From the NCBI GenBank assembly GCA_964499365.1, contig CAZCKU010000004.1, forward strand, positions 164,519 to 228,518: 64,000 bases of DNA. The letters are read 5' to 3'. This DNA is from PALSA-1316 sp964499365 (lineage in GTDB: Bacteria; Nitrospirota; Thermodesulfovibrionia; Thermodesulfovibrionales; UBA6898). Below are positions 27,148 to 39,073 of this stretch, piece by piece. Position numbers and translations under genes: made by a program. The notes under the pieces were generated by a model. It was not told where the DNA came from, did not search any database, and was given only the letters and a program-made list of their open reading frames with translations. Each line of letters begins with the position of its first letter. The first letter of the stretch is position 1.

Positions 27148-29046
27148 TCAGATGATCATCTGCTTGTAGCGCTCGATAATCATGTCATGCAGGGAGGTTA
27201 TCAGACTGAAGGCCTCCTTCATCGCCTTTTTCTCGAGATTGCTCAACGCCTGGGGGTTCAGGAAATTATCAGGCGGTTCACCCGCAGCAATCTGTCTGAC
27301 CTGGTTGTGGATTCGCAGGAGCATGAAGAATTCAAATGCCTTGCCGATATCATCGACCGATTCCTGCAGCAGCGAGTTCCTTCCCCTGAGGGCCTTCAAT
27401 CTTTCGAAGGTGGATGTCTCCCGCACCCCGTGCTCCAGGCTGAAGAGTCTGACGACATCGGCCAGGGGGGCTATACCCTTTATCTTGATATTCAGCTCAT
27501 TTTTGTGTTCACCGCTTTTTTCGACGATTATTGTCTTGAGAAAACCGAGCGGGGGAGAGTTCCTTATAATCGTGCTCGCCATGGTGCCGAGGAAGAGACG
27601 ACTTCCGCCGGCCAGAGCACCCAGGTGGTCCCTGAGTTCCTCTGCCAAAGACGGTTCGCCATGCAGATGCCTGAAGTCAAAAAACACCAGTGCCTTCAGC
27701 ATGGCCTCAGGAGTCGGCTGCCTCACCCATCCGGTGACATATCTCTTCCAAACCCTGAGAGGCTGACACCACTCGGGATTCGCTGCCATATATCCACCCG
27801 GACACCGGGGGAACCCTATCTTTGCTAGACCTTCGGCCACAGCCTGCGCAAGCCCAGCAAAATAGGCCTCAGCAGCTGAAGCAGCAGCTCCCTCGAGATC
27901 TTCCCAGATCAGTGCATTATCCTGATCTGTCTTGAACGTCTGCTCTTTCCTGCCCTCGCTTCCGCAGACGATCCAGCTGTAGCGGGCAGGCGGCGGACCG
28001 AGGCTCTTTTCAGCAAGGGCGATTACCCGTCCGACAAGGCGGTCATTGATCTCACCGATGATTCTGATGATGTTGGCGGCGCTGGCCCCTTCCTTCAGGA
28101 GCAGCCCGATGACCGGATTGACCCGGGAGGATACCGCGGCAAGCCCGTCAACCGTGATCTGCCCCTCGATCTCCTTGACAAGTGAAAGGGGTGAAGTCCC
28201 CTGGAGGAGCAGGAAATCATGGTTGGTAATGATACCGGCCAGGGCCGCGTTCTCAAACACAAGCAGGTGATGGATATTATGTCTGATCATCTTCAGCAGA
28301 GCCTCAAAACAGTAGTCCTCGGCATCCACCCTGATCAATCCTCTGCTCATAATCGTGCTGACAGAGTCGCCGCTGTCCCTGCCCATAGCCACCACCTTCT
28401 CCCTGAGATCCCTGTCCGTGATGATGCCGGCAGGCCTCAGATCCTGGTCCAGCAGCACAAGGGAGCTGATCCCGGCATCGGACATCCTCTTCGCCGCATC
28501 ACGGATGGAGATTGCAGCATCGGCGGTCAGTACCCCGCTGTGCCCTATGTCCCTCACTGTTGAACTGAAGAGGAGCTTGTCGCTGCCGCTGTAAAACGAG
28601 GCCCTGCCCTGCATCTCGGTGTAGGTCTTGTCGATGAATTTACTGAAAAAGGACTTCAGAAAGAATTCCGTAAAGGACGGGTTTGAATCGATGAGCTGAA
28701 AGATAAGATCGCGCGGCACCTTAAAGCAGATCGTGTCCTCAGCCGCGAGGACATTTGCGCGGGACTTATCGGCCCCGACGACCGACAGGATGCCGAAGCA
28801 GTCCCCCTCGCCCCGATAGTCCACGATGATATCCTCATGGCCTCCCGAAGTGACAAAGACCTTGACACCGCCTTTTTTTATGACGCAGAGATGATCGCTC
28901 GGTGGTCCGTCCTGCCTGAGTATCATGGTGCCCTGCGGGTAGAATTCCAGCGCGGCCTTCGCGGCTACAAGGGACAGGGACTTCTCATCAAGGAATTGGA
29001 ACGGCGGGATCTTTCTGAAAAAGGCGGTTATCTCATCGGCGATCAT
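27148..29046 (-). CDS. cNMP-binding, CBS and DUF294 nucleotidyltransferase-like protein (copy 3)
   Basis: This 632-residue third paralog has a cyclic-nucleotide-binding fold (FYPQGTMILRQDGPPSDHLC), a CBS pair (AGIITDRDLREKVVAMGRD, AGIITNHDFLLLQGTSPLS), a nucleotidyltransferase-like domain with GSEGRKEQTFKTDQDNA near residue 359, and a helical C-terminal domain. It is paired with exonuclease copy B and follows the sigma-54 response regulator by nine bases. It is therefore probably in one operon with the CbrA-like kinase system, which suggests joint control. Confidence 0.88.
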   Translation of the reverse strand: MIADEITAFFRKIPPFQFLDEKSLSLVAAKAALEFYPQGTMILRQDGPPSDHLCVIKKGGVKVFVTSGGHEDIIVDYRGEGDCFGILSVVGADKSRANVLAAEDTICFKVPRDLIFQLIDSNPSFTEFFLKSFFSKFIDKTYTEMQGRASFYSGSDKLLFSSTVRDIGHSGVLTADAAISIRDAAKRMSDAGISSLVLLDQDLRPAGIITDRDLREKVVAMGRDSGDSVSTIMSRGLIRVDAEDYCFEALLKMIRHNIHHLLVFENAALAGIITNHDFLLLQGTSPLSLVKEIEGQITVDGLAAVSSRVNPVIGLLLKEGASAANIIRIIGEINDRLVGRVIALAEKSLGPPPARYSWIVCGSEGRKEQTFKTDQDNALIWEDLEGAAASAAEAYFAGLAQAVAEGLAKIGFPRCPGGYMAANPEWCQPLRVWKRYVTGWVRQPTPEAMLKALVFFDFRHLHGEPSLAEELRDHLGALAGGSRLFLGTMASTIIRNSPPLGFLKTIIVEKSGEHKNELNIKIKGIAPLADVVRLFSLEHGVRETSTFERLKALRGRNSLLQESVDDIGKAFEFFMLLRIHNQVRQIAAGEPPDNFLNPQALSNLEKKAMKEAFSLITSLHDMIIERYKQMII

Positions 29047-29055
29047 CCTGAACTC

Positions 29056-30402
29056 CTATTTTCGCTTCAGGTCCCATTTTTTCCTCTTTTCCCAGAGGGA
29101 TTTACGGGTAATGCCGAGCATCTGCGCCAGCTGCTGTTCGTTATACTCGGCCTGGTAATTCAGGATGAACTCCTTGGTATAGTCCTCGATCGAGAGCACC
29201 CTGCCCGGAAACAGTGCGCCGCTGGCGGTCGCTCCCTTCAGGACTTCGGGCAGATGCTCCGGCATAATGAAATTGCTGTCGGTGATGAGCACGGCGCGCT
29301 CGATGATGTTCTGGAGTTCCCTCACATTGCCGGGCCAGCTGTATTCGAGAAGGACACGGAGGGAAGACTCATCAATCGCCCTGACGTCCTTGCCGATCTC
29401 ATGGGAGAATTTCTCAAGGAAATGCCGCGCGAGCACCGCGATGTCCTCCCTCCGCTCCCTGAGCGGGGGCAGGACCAGGGTCACGACGTTGATACGGTAG
29501 TAGAGGTCCTCACGGAACTGTTCCTCGCGAACAGCCTTTACGATGTCCCGGTTCGTTGCTGAGACCAGGCGGATATCGACCTTCCGCGTCTGGACCCCGC
29601 CGAGTGGACGTATCTCGCGGTCATCGATGACCCGCAGGAGCTTTGACTGCAGCTGCTGGGTCAGCTCCCCGATCTCATCGAGAAAGACCGTACCGCCGTC
29701 GGCCTCTTCAAAAAGCCCTCGTTTCGATGATACCGCACCGGTAAAGGCACCCCTGACATAGCCAAAGAGTTCAGACTCCAGGAGGTTCTCGGGGATGGCG
29801 CTGCAATTGATCGGTATGAAGGGTTTATCGCGACGGGAGCTGTTGTGATGTATCGCGCGTGCAAACAGCTCCTTCCCGGTCCCGGTCTCTCCCAGCAGCA
29901 GGACATTGCTCTTGGAGTCGGCGATCTTCTTGACCTCGTCGATCAGGGAGGTGATCGCCCTGCCCGGCCCGACGATGTGTTCAAAGTCATATCGCTCGAC
30001 GATCTGCCGCTTCAGCAGCAGGTTCTCGCTCCGCAACGAGAGTTCCCTGAGGGCATTTCTGACGATCCGTTTCACCTCGTCGTGGATCAGCGGCTTGATG
30101 ATATAGTCGTAGGCGCCGCCTCTCAGCGACTCTACCGCGGTTTCGAGGGATGCGTAGGCGGTCATAACGATAACCATCTGGTCAGGGTTGATCTCCCGGC
30201 ACTTCTTCAGGAGCTCTATCCCGTTCATCCCCGGCAGGAGTATGTCGGTCAGAAGAAGATCGTATGAACCGGCATCCAGCATGATCAGGGCGGTCTCCCC
30301 GTCGGCCGCGGTCTCTACATCATAGCCCTCCGCAGCAAAGACCCGTTTCAAGGACTCCCGAAGGGTATCCTCATCTTCGATGATCAGCAGCCGGCCGGCC
30401 AT
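29056..30402 (-). CDS. Sigma-54-dependent response regulator (NtrC/CbrB-like)
   Basis: This 448-residue protein has a receiver domain (phosphoacceptor Asp53 in LLLTDILLPGMNG), an AAA+ domain (Walker A GETGTGKE at 171-178, GAFTGA loop at 218-223 contacting sigma-54) and a Fis-type helix-turn-helix (QQLAQMLGITRKSLWEKRKK). It would activate sigma-54 promoters on phosphorylation. The partner is very likely the symporter-kinase encoded upstream at 30572, as in CbrA/CbrB pairs that sense carbon or nutrient supply. Targets may be the uptake genes nearby, though I found no convincing -24/-12 site upstream of them. Confidence 0.94.
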   Translation of the reverse strand: MAGRLLIIEDEDTLRESLKRVFAAEGYDVETAADGETALIMLDAGSYDLLLTDILLPGMNGIELLKKCREINPDQMVIVMTAYASLETAVESLRGGAYDYIIKPLIHDEVKRIVRNALRELSLRSENLLLKRQIVERYDFEHIVGPGRAITSLIDEVKKIADSKSNVLLLGETGTGKELFARAIHHNSSRRDKPFIPINCSAIPENLLESELFGYVRGAFTGAVSSKRGLFEEADGGTVFLDEIGELTQQLQSKLLRVIDDREIRPLGGVQTRKVDIRLVSATNRDIVKAVREEQFREDLYYRINVVTLVLPPLRERREDIAVLARHFLEKFSHEIGKDVRAIDESSLRVLLEYSWPGNVRELQNIIERAVLITDSNFIMPEHLPEVLKGATASGALFPGRVLSIEDYTKEFILNYQAEYNEQQLAQMLGITRKSLWEKRKKWDLKRK

Positions 30403-30440
30403 GCTCCCCCTTCATTTCTGCCAGACATGAGCCGCACCTG

Positions 30441-30545
30441 CTACTCCTCCACCAGGAGTCCGAGTCTTCGCGCGAGCCACTTGGTGGTCGTCGCCTGTAT
30501 CAGTATAGTCATGAGGATTTCGATAAAGGTGCCCGATGAATCCAT
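30441..30545 (-). CDS. 34-residue small protein between kinase and regulator
   Basis: A short frame begins with ATG at 30545 behind GGAGG and ends with TAG at 30441. It encodes MDSSGTFIEILMTILIQATT and then TKWLARRLGLLVEE. It has a short hydrophobic segment and a basic amphipathic end that recalls the last helix and tail of Na+/H+ or K+/H+ antiporters (..QxTTxxWLARRLGL). It fills the gap between the CbrA-like kinase and its response regulator. It could be a genuine microprotein or a remnant; family unknown. Confidence 0.55.
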   Translation of the reverse strand: MDSSGTFIEILMTILIQATTTKWLARRLGLLVEE

Positions 30546-30571
30546 ACCTGCCTCCGGTTCTTCTCTATTTT

Positions 30572-33500
30572 TTATTGCAGGGGGATGCGGATGGTGAAGA
30601 TCGTGCCACTGCCCCTGGTGCTTTTTACTGAAATGGTGCCGCCGTGCTCCTTGATTATACCATAGCAGATACTGAGCCCCAGTCCTGTGCCTTTCCCGAG
30701 CCTTTTTGTCGTAAAGAACGGGTCGAAAATCCTGTCGATCACCGCCTCGTCAATGCCCTCACCGGTGTCACTGAATTTCATGACGATCATGTTTTCGACC
30801 TGGTGCATCGAAATCGTCAGCCTCCCGCCGGCCGGCATCGCATCGATCGCGTTCAGCATCAGATTCAGGAAGACCTGCTGGATCTGATCAGGATTCACCC
30901 GCACCGGCGGGAGCGTTCCAATCTCGGTATCCATCTGAATGTTCCTGAACCTCTTGTCGTACCGGACAAGATTGAGGGTGCGGTCGAGTATCTCCCCGAG
31001 AGGTGCCAGAACCTTTTCCCTGCTGGACGTCCGGGCGAAATCACCGAGGCTTCTGACGATCTTGGCGATCCTCTCGATATGGCCGTTGATCGTCTTCAGG
31101 GAGTCCTCGATAAATTCCGCCTCCTGCTCAGCCGGAAACACCGCGGCCTTCTCCGCAGAGTCACCATCCTGTCCCGGCTCCACCCGGGGCATGATCAGGG
31201 AACTGATCTTCAGCGAGGTCAGCTCCTGAATCAGGGACGATATCGAGGCGAGCGGATTGCCTATCTCGTGCGAAATACCGGCTGTCAGCTTGCCGAGACT
31301 CGCCAGCTTTGACGCCTGCAGGAGCTGCTCCTCCATCTTTCTCTTCTCAGTGATGTCCTCAAAGATAACGACAAAGCCTCCGGAGGGGTCTTTAAAGGGG
31401 CTGACATTGACCTTGAAGGTCTGAAACTTGGGCGTGACGAGCGTGACATCCCGCTGTTCAGCCTGCTGGATCACCTCTTTCTGGAGCCACGGCAGGACCG
31501 CAATAATCGACCGGTTAAAGGCCTCCTGCTTTTTGATGCCGGTCAGCGTTTCTATCTCCCGGTTCCAGTACCGGATACGCAGCAGGGAATCAAGCGTGAC
31601 GATGCCGACCGGTGCGCTCTCGATGATGTTTTCGCTGAATTCCTTCAGATAGGCGAGATTCCGGTTGGCAGCGGCGAGCTCCTGCCGGGAAAGCCTGAGC
31701 GTTTCGGTCATCTGTTTGATAGAACTCGACAGGTCCCCCCGCTCCTGCTCAGTCAGGGTGAGTTTGTCCTCCAGGATGATCGTCGCGATCGCGGTCCCCA
31801 TGGCTCCGGACAGGACACGTTCCGCCTCGCCCCTCAAAAGGATGAATTCATTCTGATTCAGCAATTCCCGCCTGATACCGTGTCGCTGCAGAAAACTCTC
31901 GACGATCTCGTGCGCCTCCCGCCTGCCGATGTACTGTCCGAGTATCTCCTCGATCTGCGCAGCGCTATAGCTGCTCTTGACCGGCAGTACCCTCGGGGTA
32001 TACGACTCGACAAACATCAGCGCCTGCCTCTCTTCTTCACTGTCCTGACGGGTGAAGATCGAGACGCCGAAGTAGCAGACGACATTCAGCAGCAGGCCCC
32101 AGAAGAGCGAATGACTCCACTTATCGAGACCTTCGACCCCGAACAGGGCGTTCGGGTTCAGAAAATCGGAATTCACCAGCAACTGAAAAAACCCCTGCTC
32201 GTCAAGCACGCCGGACTTGATCATGGCAGGCACCAGCAGGGTGTAGATCCAGACCAGGAATCCGGCAATGATGCCGGCGGCAGCCCCCATTTTGTTCCCG
32301 CGCTTCCAGTAGAGACCGAATATGACCGAGGGCGCGAAGATGGTGACCGCCTCGAAGGACTTCAGGCCCATGTCAACAAGGCTGTAGAACTCGCCAATCG
32401 AGACCGCAAAGACATATCCCAGGAAGGTGCAGCCGAGGATAACGATACGCTTGATGTTCAGGATGACCGAAGGGAAGCCCTCCATCTCATTAAATCTGAA
32501 TATTGCGGGCATGACCAGGCTGTTCATGACCATCGTGCTGAGTGCCAGTGATTCGACGATCACCATCCCGGTAGCAGCAGAAAAACCGCCGATAAAGACG
32601 AAGAGGGCAAGGAAGTGCCTCCCCTGCTCCAGGGGGATCGTCAGGACAAAACTGTCAGCCGCAGTCTGGCTCCCACCAAGCAGCAGACCGCCGAATGCAA
32701 CCGGCAGCACAAATATATTTATCAGAAAGAGATAGAGCGGAAAGAGCCAGACCGCCTTTGAAACATGCGCCGGGTCAGAATTCTCGACGACCGCGACATG
32801 GAACTGGCGGGGCAGGAACATGATCGCCATCATCGACAGGAAGAGAAGCGACGCCCATTCAGTATGGCTGATCGGTGTGCCGACCCCGAGGAAGAGAAGC
32901 TCCCCGTACTCGGACCCCTTGATCTTGTCGAAGATGTCGATAAACCCGTTGAAGAGGCCATAGGTCACGAATACGCCGACCGACAGGAAGGCCGCCAGTT
33001 TGACCATCGACTCGAACGCGATAGCGAAGACCAGACCTTCATGCCGCTCGGATGTGTCCAGCCTGCGGGCCCCGAAGATGATCGAAAAGATACCCAAAAT
33101 CAGCGTTATCATCCACCCGGCAGCCGAAAGCCCCGCGGTCGAGCCGCTGAGGATCGAGAAGGAATTCATGATCGCCTTGATCTGCAGACCGAGGTACGGC
33201 GTTATGCCGACAACGGCTACGATCGTTATGAGGGCTGAAAGGAAGAGCGAATTGCCGTAACGCGAGCCGACAAAATCAGAGAGGGTGGTAATTCTGTTCT
33301 CCTTTGCGATGCGGATCATCTTTCTGAGCAGAAGCACCCAGATCGATGCCATCAGTGTCGGCCCCAGATAAATGGTCAGGAAGGAAAGACCCGACGTCGC
33401 GGCCTTTCCGACACTTCCGTAATAAGTCCACGACGTGCAGTAGACAGCCAGGGATAGGGAGTATATATAGGGATTTGATACAATACTTCTGCCGGCCTTC

Positions 33501-33586
33501 TCCCTCCTGTCCGCAAAATGAGCTATCAGAAAGAGGAGGATCAGGTAGCCGATGATCCCGAAGAAGAGCAGCCAGCCCTCAAACAC
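30572..33586 (-). CDS. Symporter-fused sensor histidine kinase (CbrA-like)
   Basis: This 1004-residue protein has residues 1-~500 forming an SSS symporter-like module with about thirteen helices, then a linker. A PAS domain follows at ~650-745 (ESAPVGIVTLDSLLRIRYWN). The HisKA domain has the phospho-acceptor His773 in GISHEIGNPLAS, and the HATPase domain has NAIDAM near 912 and SDTGEGID near 940. It matches the CbrA architecture, in which the transporter half may sense or carry the ligand. GTG start at 33586 with GGAGGGGAG upstream. It is preceded by a small membrane-protein gene and followed by a 34-codon ORF and the NtrC-type regulator. Confidence 0.93.
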   Translation of the reverse strand: MFEGWLLFFGIIGYLILLFLIAHFADRREKAGRSIVSNPYIYSLSLAVYCTSWTYYGSVGKAATSGLSFLTIYLGPTLMASIWVLLLRKMIRIAKENRITTLSDFVGSRYGNSLFLSALITIVAVVGITPYLGLQIKAIMNSFSILSGSTAGLSAAGWMITLILGIFSIIFGARRLDTSERHEGLVFAIAFESMVKLAAFLSVGVFVTYGLFNGFIDIFDKIKGSEYGELLFLGVGTPISHTEWASLLFLSMMAIMFLPRQFHVAVVENSDPAHVSKAVWLFPLYLFLINIFVLPVAFGGLLLGGSQTAADSFVLTIPLEQGRHFLALFVFIGGFSAATGMVIVESLALSTMVMNSLVMPAIFRFNEMEGFPSVILNIKRIVILGCTFLGYVFAVSIGEFYSLVDMGLKSFEAVTIFAPSVIFGLYWKRGNKMGAAAGIIAGFLVWIYTLLVPAMIKSGVLDEQGFFQLLVNSDFLNPNALFGVEGLDKWSHSLFWGLLLNVVCYFGVSIFTRQDSEEERQALMFVESYTPRVLPVKSSYSAAQIEEILGQYIGRREAHEIVESFLQRHGIRRELLNQNEFILLRGEAERVLSGAMGTAIATIILEDKLTLTEQERGDLSSSIKQMTETLRLSRQELAAANRNLAYLKEFSENIIESAPVGIVTLDSLLRIRYWNREIETLTGIKKQEAFNRSIIAVLPWLQKEVIQQAEQRDVTLVTPKFQTFKVNVSPFKDPSGGFVVIFEDITEKRKMEEQLLQASKLASLGKLTAGISHEIGNPLASISSLIQELTSLKISSLIMPRVEPGQDGDSAEKAAVFPAEQEAEFIEDSLKTINGHIERIAKIVRSLGDFARTSSREKVLAPLGEILDRTLNLVRYDKRFRNIQMDTEIGTLPPVRVNPDQIQQVFLNLMLNAIDAMPAGGRLTISMHQVENMIVMKFSDTGEGIDEAVIDRIFDPFFTTKRLGKGTGLGLSICYGIIKEHGGTISVKSTRGSGTIFTIRIPLQ

Positions 33587-33587
33587 C

Positions 33588-33764
33588 CTATTCTCCCCTC
33601 CGCTGCAGGGCGCTCATCAGGAGCTTCACCACAAGGATATACAGGCCCCAGCAGCCGAAGATATAATACGGGAGTGAGTCAGAAAAGATCTCGAGAAACG
33701 GCCAGTTGAAAAGCAGCAGCCCCAGCAGAAAGAGGAACGCCCAGCGCTCCCTGCCGTTCATCAT
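33588..33764 (-). CDS. Small two-helix membrane protein
   Basis: A short protein (58 residues from ATG 33764, behind GGGGGA) has two hydrophobic helices (WAFLFLLGLLLFNWPFLEIF and YIFGCWGLYILVVKLLMSAL) and a basic tail. Its stop codon lies one base before the GTG of the CbrA-like kinase, so it is probably cotranscribed and perhaps a partner of the symporter domain, as small subunits are for SSS transporters. An upstream in-frame start at 33806 would overlap the divergent dtd region and is less likely. Confidence 0.7.
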   Translation of the reverse strand: MMNGRERWAFLFLLGLLLFNWPFLEIFSDSLPYYIFGCWGLYILVVKLLMSALQRRGE

Positions 33765-33842
33765 GACGCCATCCCCCGGACCGCTGCAAACATCGTCATG
33801 GATCATTATATAATAACCTTGAGGGAAAGTAACCGTAAAAAG

Positions 33843-34298
33843 ATGAAGGCACTCATGCAGAGAGTTTCAGAGGCGCGGGTTGTTGTTGAGGCCGGGACCG
33901 TCAGTTCCATCGGCAGGGGGCTGCTCGTCTTCCTCGGAATCGAAAAAGGGGATACGGACAAAGACCTTGAATATATCGTCAGAAAGATTCTGAACCTCAG
34001 GGTGTTCGAAGACGCTGACGGCAGGATGAACCTGTCGCTGAGGGAGACAAAGGGAGAGGTGCTGCTCGTCTCCCAGTTCACCCTCCCCGCAGACTGCCGG
34101 AGGGGAAACAGACCATCCTTTGACCGCGCTGAGGTCCCTGACAGGGCAGAGCGCATGTACCACAAGGCATGCGGCCTTCTGGAGGACGGGGGGATAGGCG
34201 TTCAGACCGGTGTCTTCGGGGCTCTGATGCAGGTACATCTGGTCAACGAAGGGCCGGTCACTTTCATGCTCGACACGAAGGCCTCATCAATGCTGTAA
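33843..34298 (+). CDS. dtd: D-aminoacyl-tRNA deacylase
   Basis: This 151-residue Dtd proofreads D-aminoacyl-tRNAs. The N-terminus MKALMQRVSEARVVV aligns with the family start, so ATG 33843 is preferred to an upstream in-frame start at 33798. Conserved blocks are LLVSQFTLPADCRRGNRPSF (the SQFTL motif) and a C-terminal NEGPVTFMLDT (the cross-subunit NxGP motif). It stands alone, divergent from the kinase operon. Confidence 0.95.
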   Translation: MKALMQRVSEARVVVEAGTVSSIGRGLLVFLGIEKGDTDKDLEYIVRKILNLRVFEDADGRMNLSLRETKGEVLLVSQFTLPADCRRGNRPSFDRAEVPDRAERMYHKACGLLEDGGIGVQTGVFGALMQVHLVNEGPVTFMLDTKASSML

Positions 34299-34362
34299 TG
34301 CCGAACCGCGATACCTGATAAAGATCATACCCAGCTGGACATATCTGTACTAAGATAGGCAT

Positions 34363-35382
34363 ATGACAAATATCAACCGCTCCTTCATACGATACGCACG
34401 CTACGCTCTCCAGGCATACATTCTGGTCTTCCTCGTCTGGGCGGGATACCGATTCTCCCTCTTCGTCTCTCAGTATGAGCAGCCGGGCAGCGTGCAGCAC
34501 ATGACACTGACCCTGGCCGACAGGCCGGCCTCGATCGAAGGCTTTCTGCCGATCGGCGCCCTGATGTCCCTGAAGCTCTGGGTCCTGTCAGGATTCTTCG
34601 ACCGGATACATCCAGCCGGCCTGGTCATATTCCTTGCGGCGCTGCTGATGGCGCTCCTCCTGAAGAAGGGTTTCTGCGGATGGATCTGCCCTGTCGGGGC
34701 CCTGTCCGACGCCCTCTGGCGGCTCCGGCAGAGGGCGTCGACAAGGCAGTTCTCTGTGAACCGCTGGTTCGATTATGCTCTGCGGTCGGTCAAGTACGTA
34801 CTGATGGGGTTGTTCATCTATATTATTCTCCTCAAGATGGAACCTGCTGCAATCCTGAACTTTATCGAGGGGGACTACTACAAGATCGCCGACGTCAAAA
34901 TGCTCTATTTTTTCACCAGAATGAGCACAACCACCGCAGTGAGTCTCCTGCTGCTCTTCATACTCTCCCTCGCGTACCGCAACTTCTGGTGCCGGTATCT
35001 CTGCCCCTATGGCGGACTGCTCGGGTTAATCAGCCTGCTCAGTCCTGTAAAGATTACCAGAGACAACGAGGCCTGCATTCACTGCAGGCGCTGCACCGAT
35101 AACTGCCCCTCGCTGATTCCGGTCGAGCAGCTGACACGCGTCAGGACACCCGAATGCACCGGGTGTCTTACCTGTGTCAGCCATTGTCCGGCAAAGGGGG
35201 CACTGGATGCGGCCCTGCCAGGTCGGCGTACCGTTCATCCCCTTGTCTTCATCCTTCTCATTGCGTCGCTCTTCTTCGGAACCCTCGGCCTCGGCCGTAT
35301 TTCCGGGAAATGGCACTCTGCAGTCAACGAGGACGATTACCGCCGCATCATCCCCCACACCTCCTCGCTCGAACATCCGTAG
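34363..35382 (+). CDS. NapH-like membrane [4Fe-4S] protein
   Basis: This 339-residue membrane ferredoxin has about five helices, two CxxxCP motifs on helix ends (FCGWICPVGAL, WCRYLCPYGGL) and a two-cluster ferredoxin domain (CIHCRRCTDNCPS and CTGCLTCVSHCP). This architecture is shared by NapH, CcoG and NosR-type proteins, which move electrons from quinol to periplasmic acceptors or handle metals. The gene has no visible redox partner beside it, so the acceptor is unknown. Confidence 0.85.
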   Translation: MTNINRSFIRYARYALQAYILVFLVWAGYRFSLFVSQYEQPGSVQHMTLTLADRPASIEGFLPIGALMSLKLWVLSGFFDRIHPAGLVIFLAALLMALLLKKGFCGWICPVGALSDALWRLRQRASTRQFSVNRWFDYALRSVKYVLMGLFIYIILLKMEPAAILNFIEGDYYKIADVKMLYFFTRMSTTTAVSLLLLFILSLAYRNFWCRYLCPYGGLLGLISLLSPVKITRDNEACIHCRRCTDNCPSLIPVEQLTRVRTPECTGCLTCVSHCPAKGALDAALPGRRTVHPLVFILLIASLFFGTLGLGRISGKWHSAVNEDDYRRIIPHTSSLEHP

Positions 35383-35652
35383 TCGCCGCTTGCTGCACTG
35401 GCAGGACAATGGCATCCGACGGCATCACTATCCCCCGGGGATATTGTTCCCGGAAACCGGCCCCGACCGATCAAGGCTTTATTGTGATTGTTGTGATATA
35501 ATCTAACGACTTTTTTCGGGAGGGTACGCGTGAAGCAGCGGAGACCGCGAGCCGGAGACGCTTTCTTTCGTTAGGCAATGCGCTTCTTTTTGTTATACAA
35601 TAGGACTAGACACTATACATGGGGATAACCATGATGCAAGGAGAATAGATAT

Positions 35653-38037
<2,385 letters not shown>

Positions 38038-38065
38038 GCTGCCGGGCCATGTTCGTGCATCAGAC

Positions 38066-39073
38066 ATGAAGCTTGCCGAGGCAGGAGAACTTCATCTCGT
38101 CGAGCGGCTCAGGAAGCGATTCAGCGTAAAGTCTGCGGACCGCCGCGGAGCTGCGGCACTTCTTTTGGGAATCGGGGACGATGCCGCGGCGATACGCTGC
38201 GGACGGGCGCAGAGCCTTCTGACCACTGACATGATGGTCGAAGGGGTACACTTCGATCTTCGCTGGACGACCCTGTTTCAGCTCGGATACAAGCTCGTTT
38301 CGGTCAACGTCAGTGACATCTTTGCTATGGGCGGCAGACCGGAATATCTTCTGCTTAATTTTTCCGGCCCCGGAAGTCTCGATCTCAGCCAGTATGACCT
38401 GTTCTTTGACGGCATCGCAGAGGCCCTCGCGAAATATTCGATTGAACTGATCGGCGGGGATATGTCCTCATCAGACAGGATCGTTCTCTCGGCCACAGCT
38501 GTCGGAACGGCCTCGAAGATTGTTACGAGGGATGGTGCCTGCCAGGGCGAATATATCCATGTCACCGGCAGCCTGGGGGATGCTGCAGCAGGACTGGGCA
38601 TCATGAAGAACCTGAGAAAACAGATCCCGCTTGAACGTGATGCGGTGCCGAATTTAAAGCTTCCGTGGGAAATAATCGAACCGGTAATCCGCCGGCATCT
38701 GATGCCCGATGCGGTCAACCCGCAGCCCTACCTGGGGCATGCCACCGCGATGATGGATATCAGCGACGGCCTGCTGATCGACCTTGGAAGGCTCTGCAGG
38801 GAAAGCCGTGTTGGTGCCAGGATCCGGGTCGACCGGCTGCCGCTGTCTCAGGGACTGGTCGAGAGCTCCCGTCTCCTGAAGGTATCTCCGGTCGACCTCG
38901 CACTCCACGGCGGGGAAGACTATGAACTGCTGTTTACCGCTGCCGCACCGCAGATACCCGGGGCAACCTGCATCGGCGAGATTGTTCGGTCCGGATTAAA
39001 GGTGATCGGGCCCGATGGAAAACCGGTAAAGCAGCAGGCGAAGGGGTATGAGCATTTTGCCGTTCAGGGCTAA
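38066..39073 (+). CDS. thiL: Thiamine-monophosphate kinase
   Basis: This 335-residue ThiL phosphorylates thiamine monophosphate to the cofactor thiamine diphosphate. Family motifs visible are GIGDDAAAI, LTTDMMVEGVHF, VSVNVSDIFAMGGRP, IGGDMSSSDRIVLSATAVG and HGGEDYELLFTA. It begins 28 bases after lon and overlaps the DUF2062 gene by 26 bases. No other thiamine genes are in the window. Confidence 0.94.
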   Translation: MKLAEAGELHLVERLRKRFSVKSADRRGAAALLLGIGDDAAAIRCGRAQSLLTTDMMVEGVHFDLRWTTLFQLGYKLVSVNVSDIFAMGGRPEYLLLNFSGPGSLDLSQYDLFFDGIAEALAKYSIELIGGDMSSSDRIVLSATAVGTASKIVTRDGACQGEYIHVTGSLGDAAAGLGIMKNLRKQIPLERDAVPNLKLPWEIIEPVIRRHLMPDAVNPQPYLGHATAMMDISDGLLIDLGRLCRESRVGARIRVDRLPLSQGLVESSRLLKVSPVDLALHGGEDYELLFTAAAPQIPGATCIGEIVRSGLKVIGPDGKPVKQQAKGYEHFAVQG

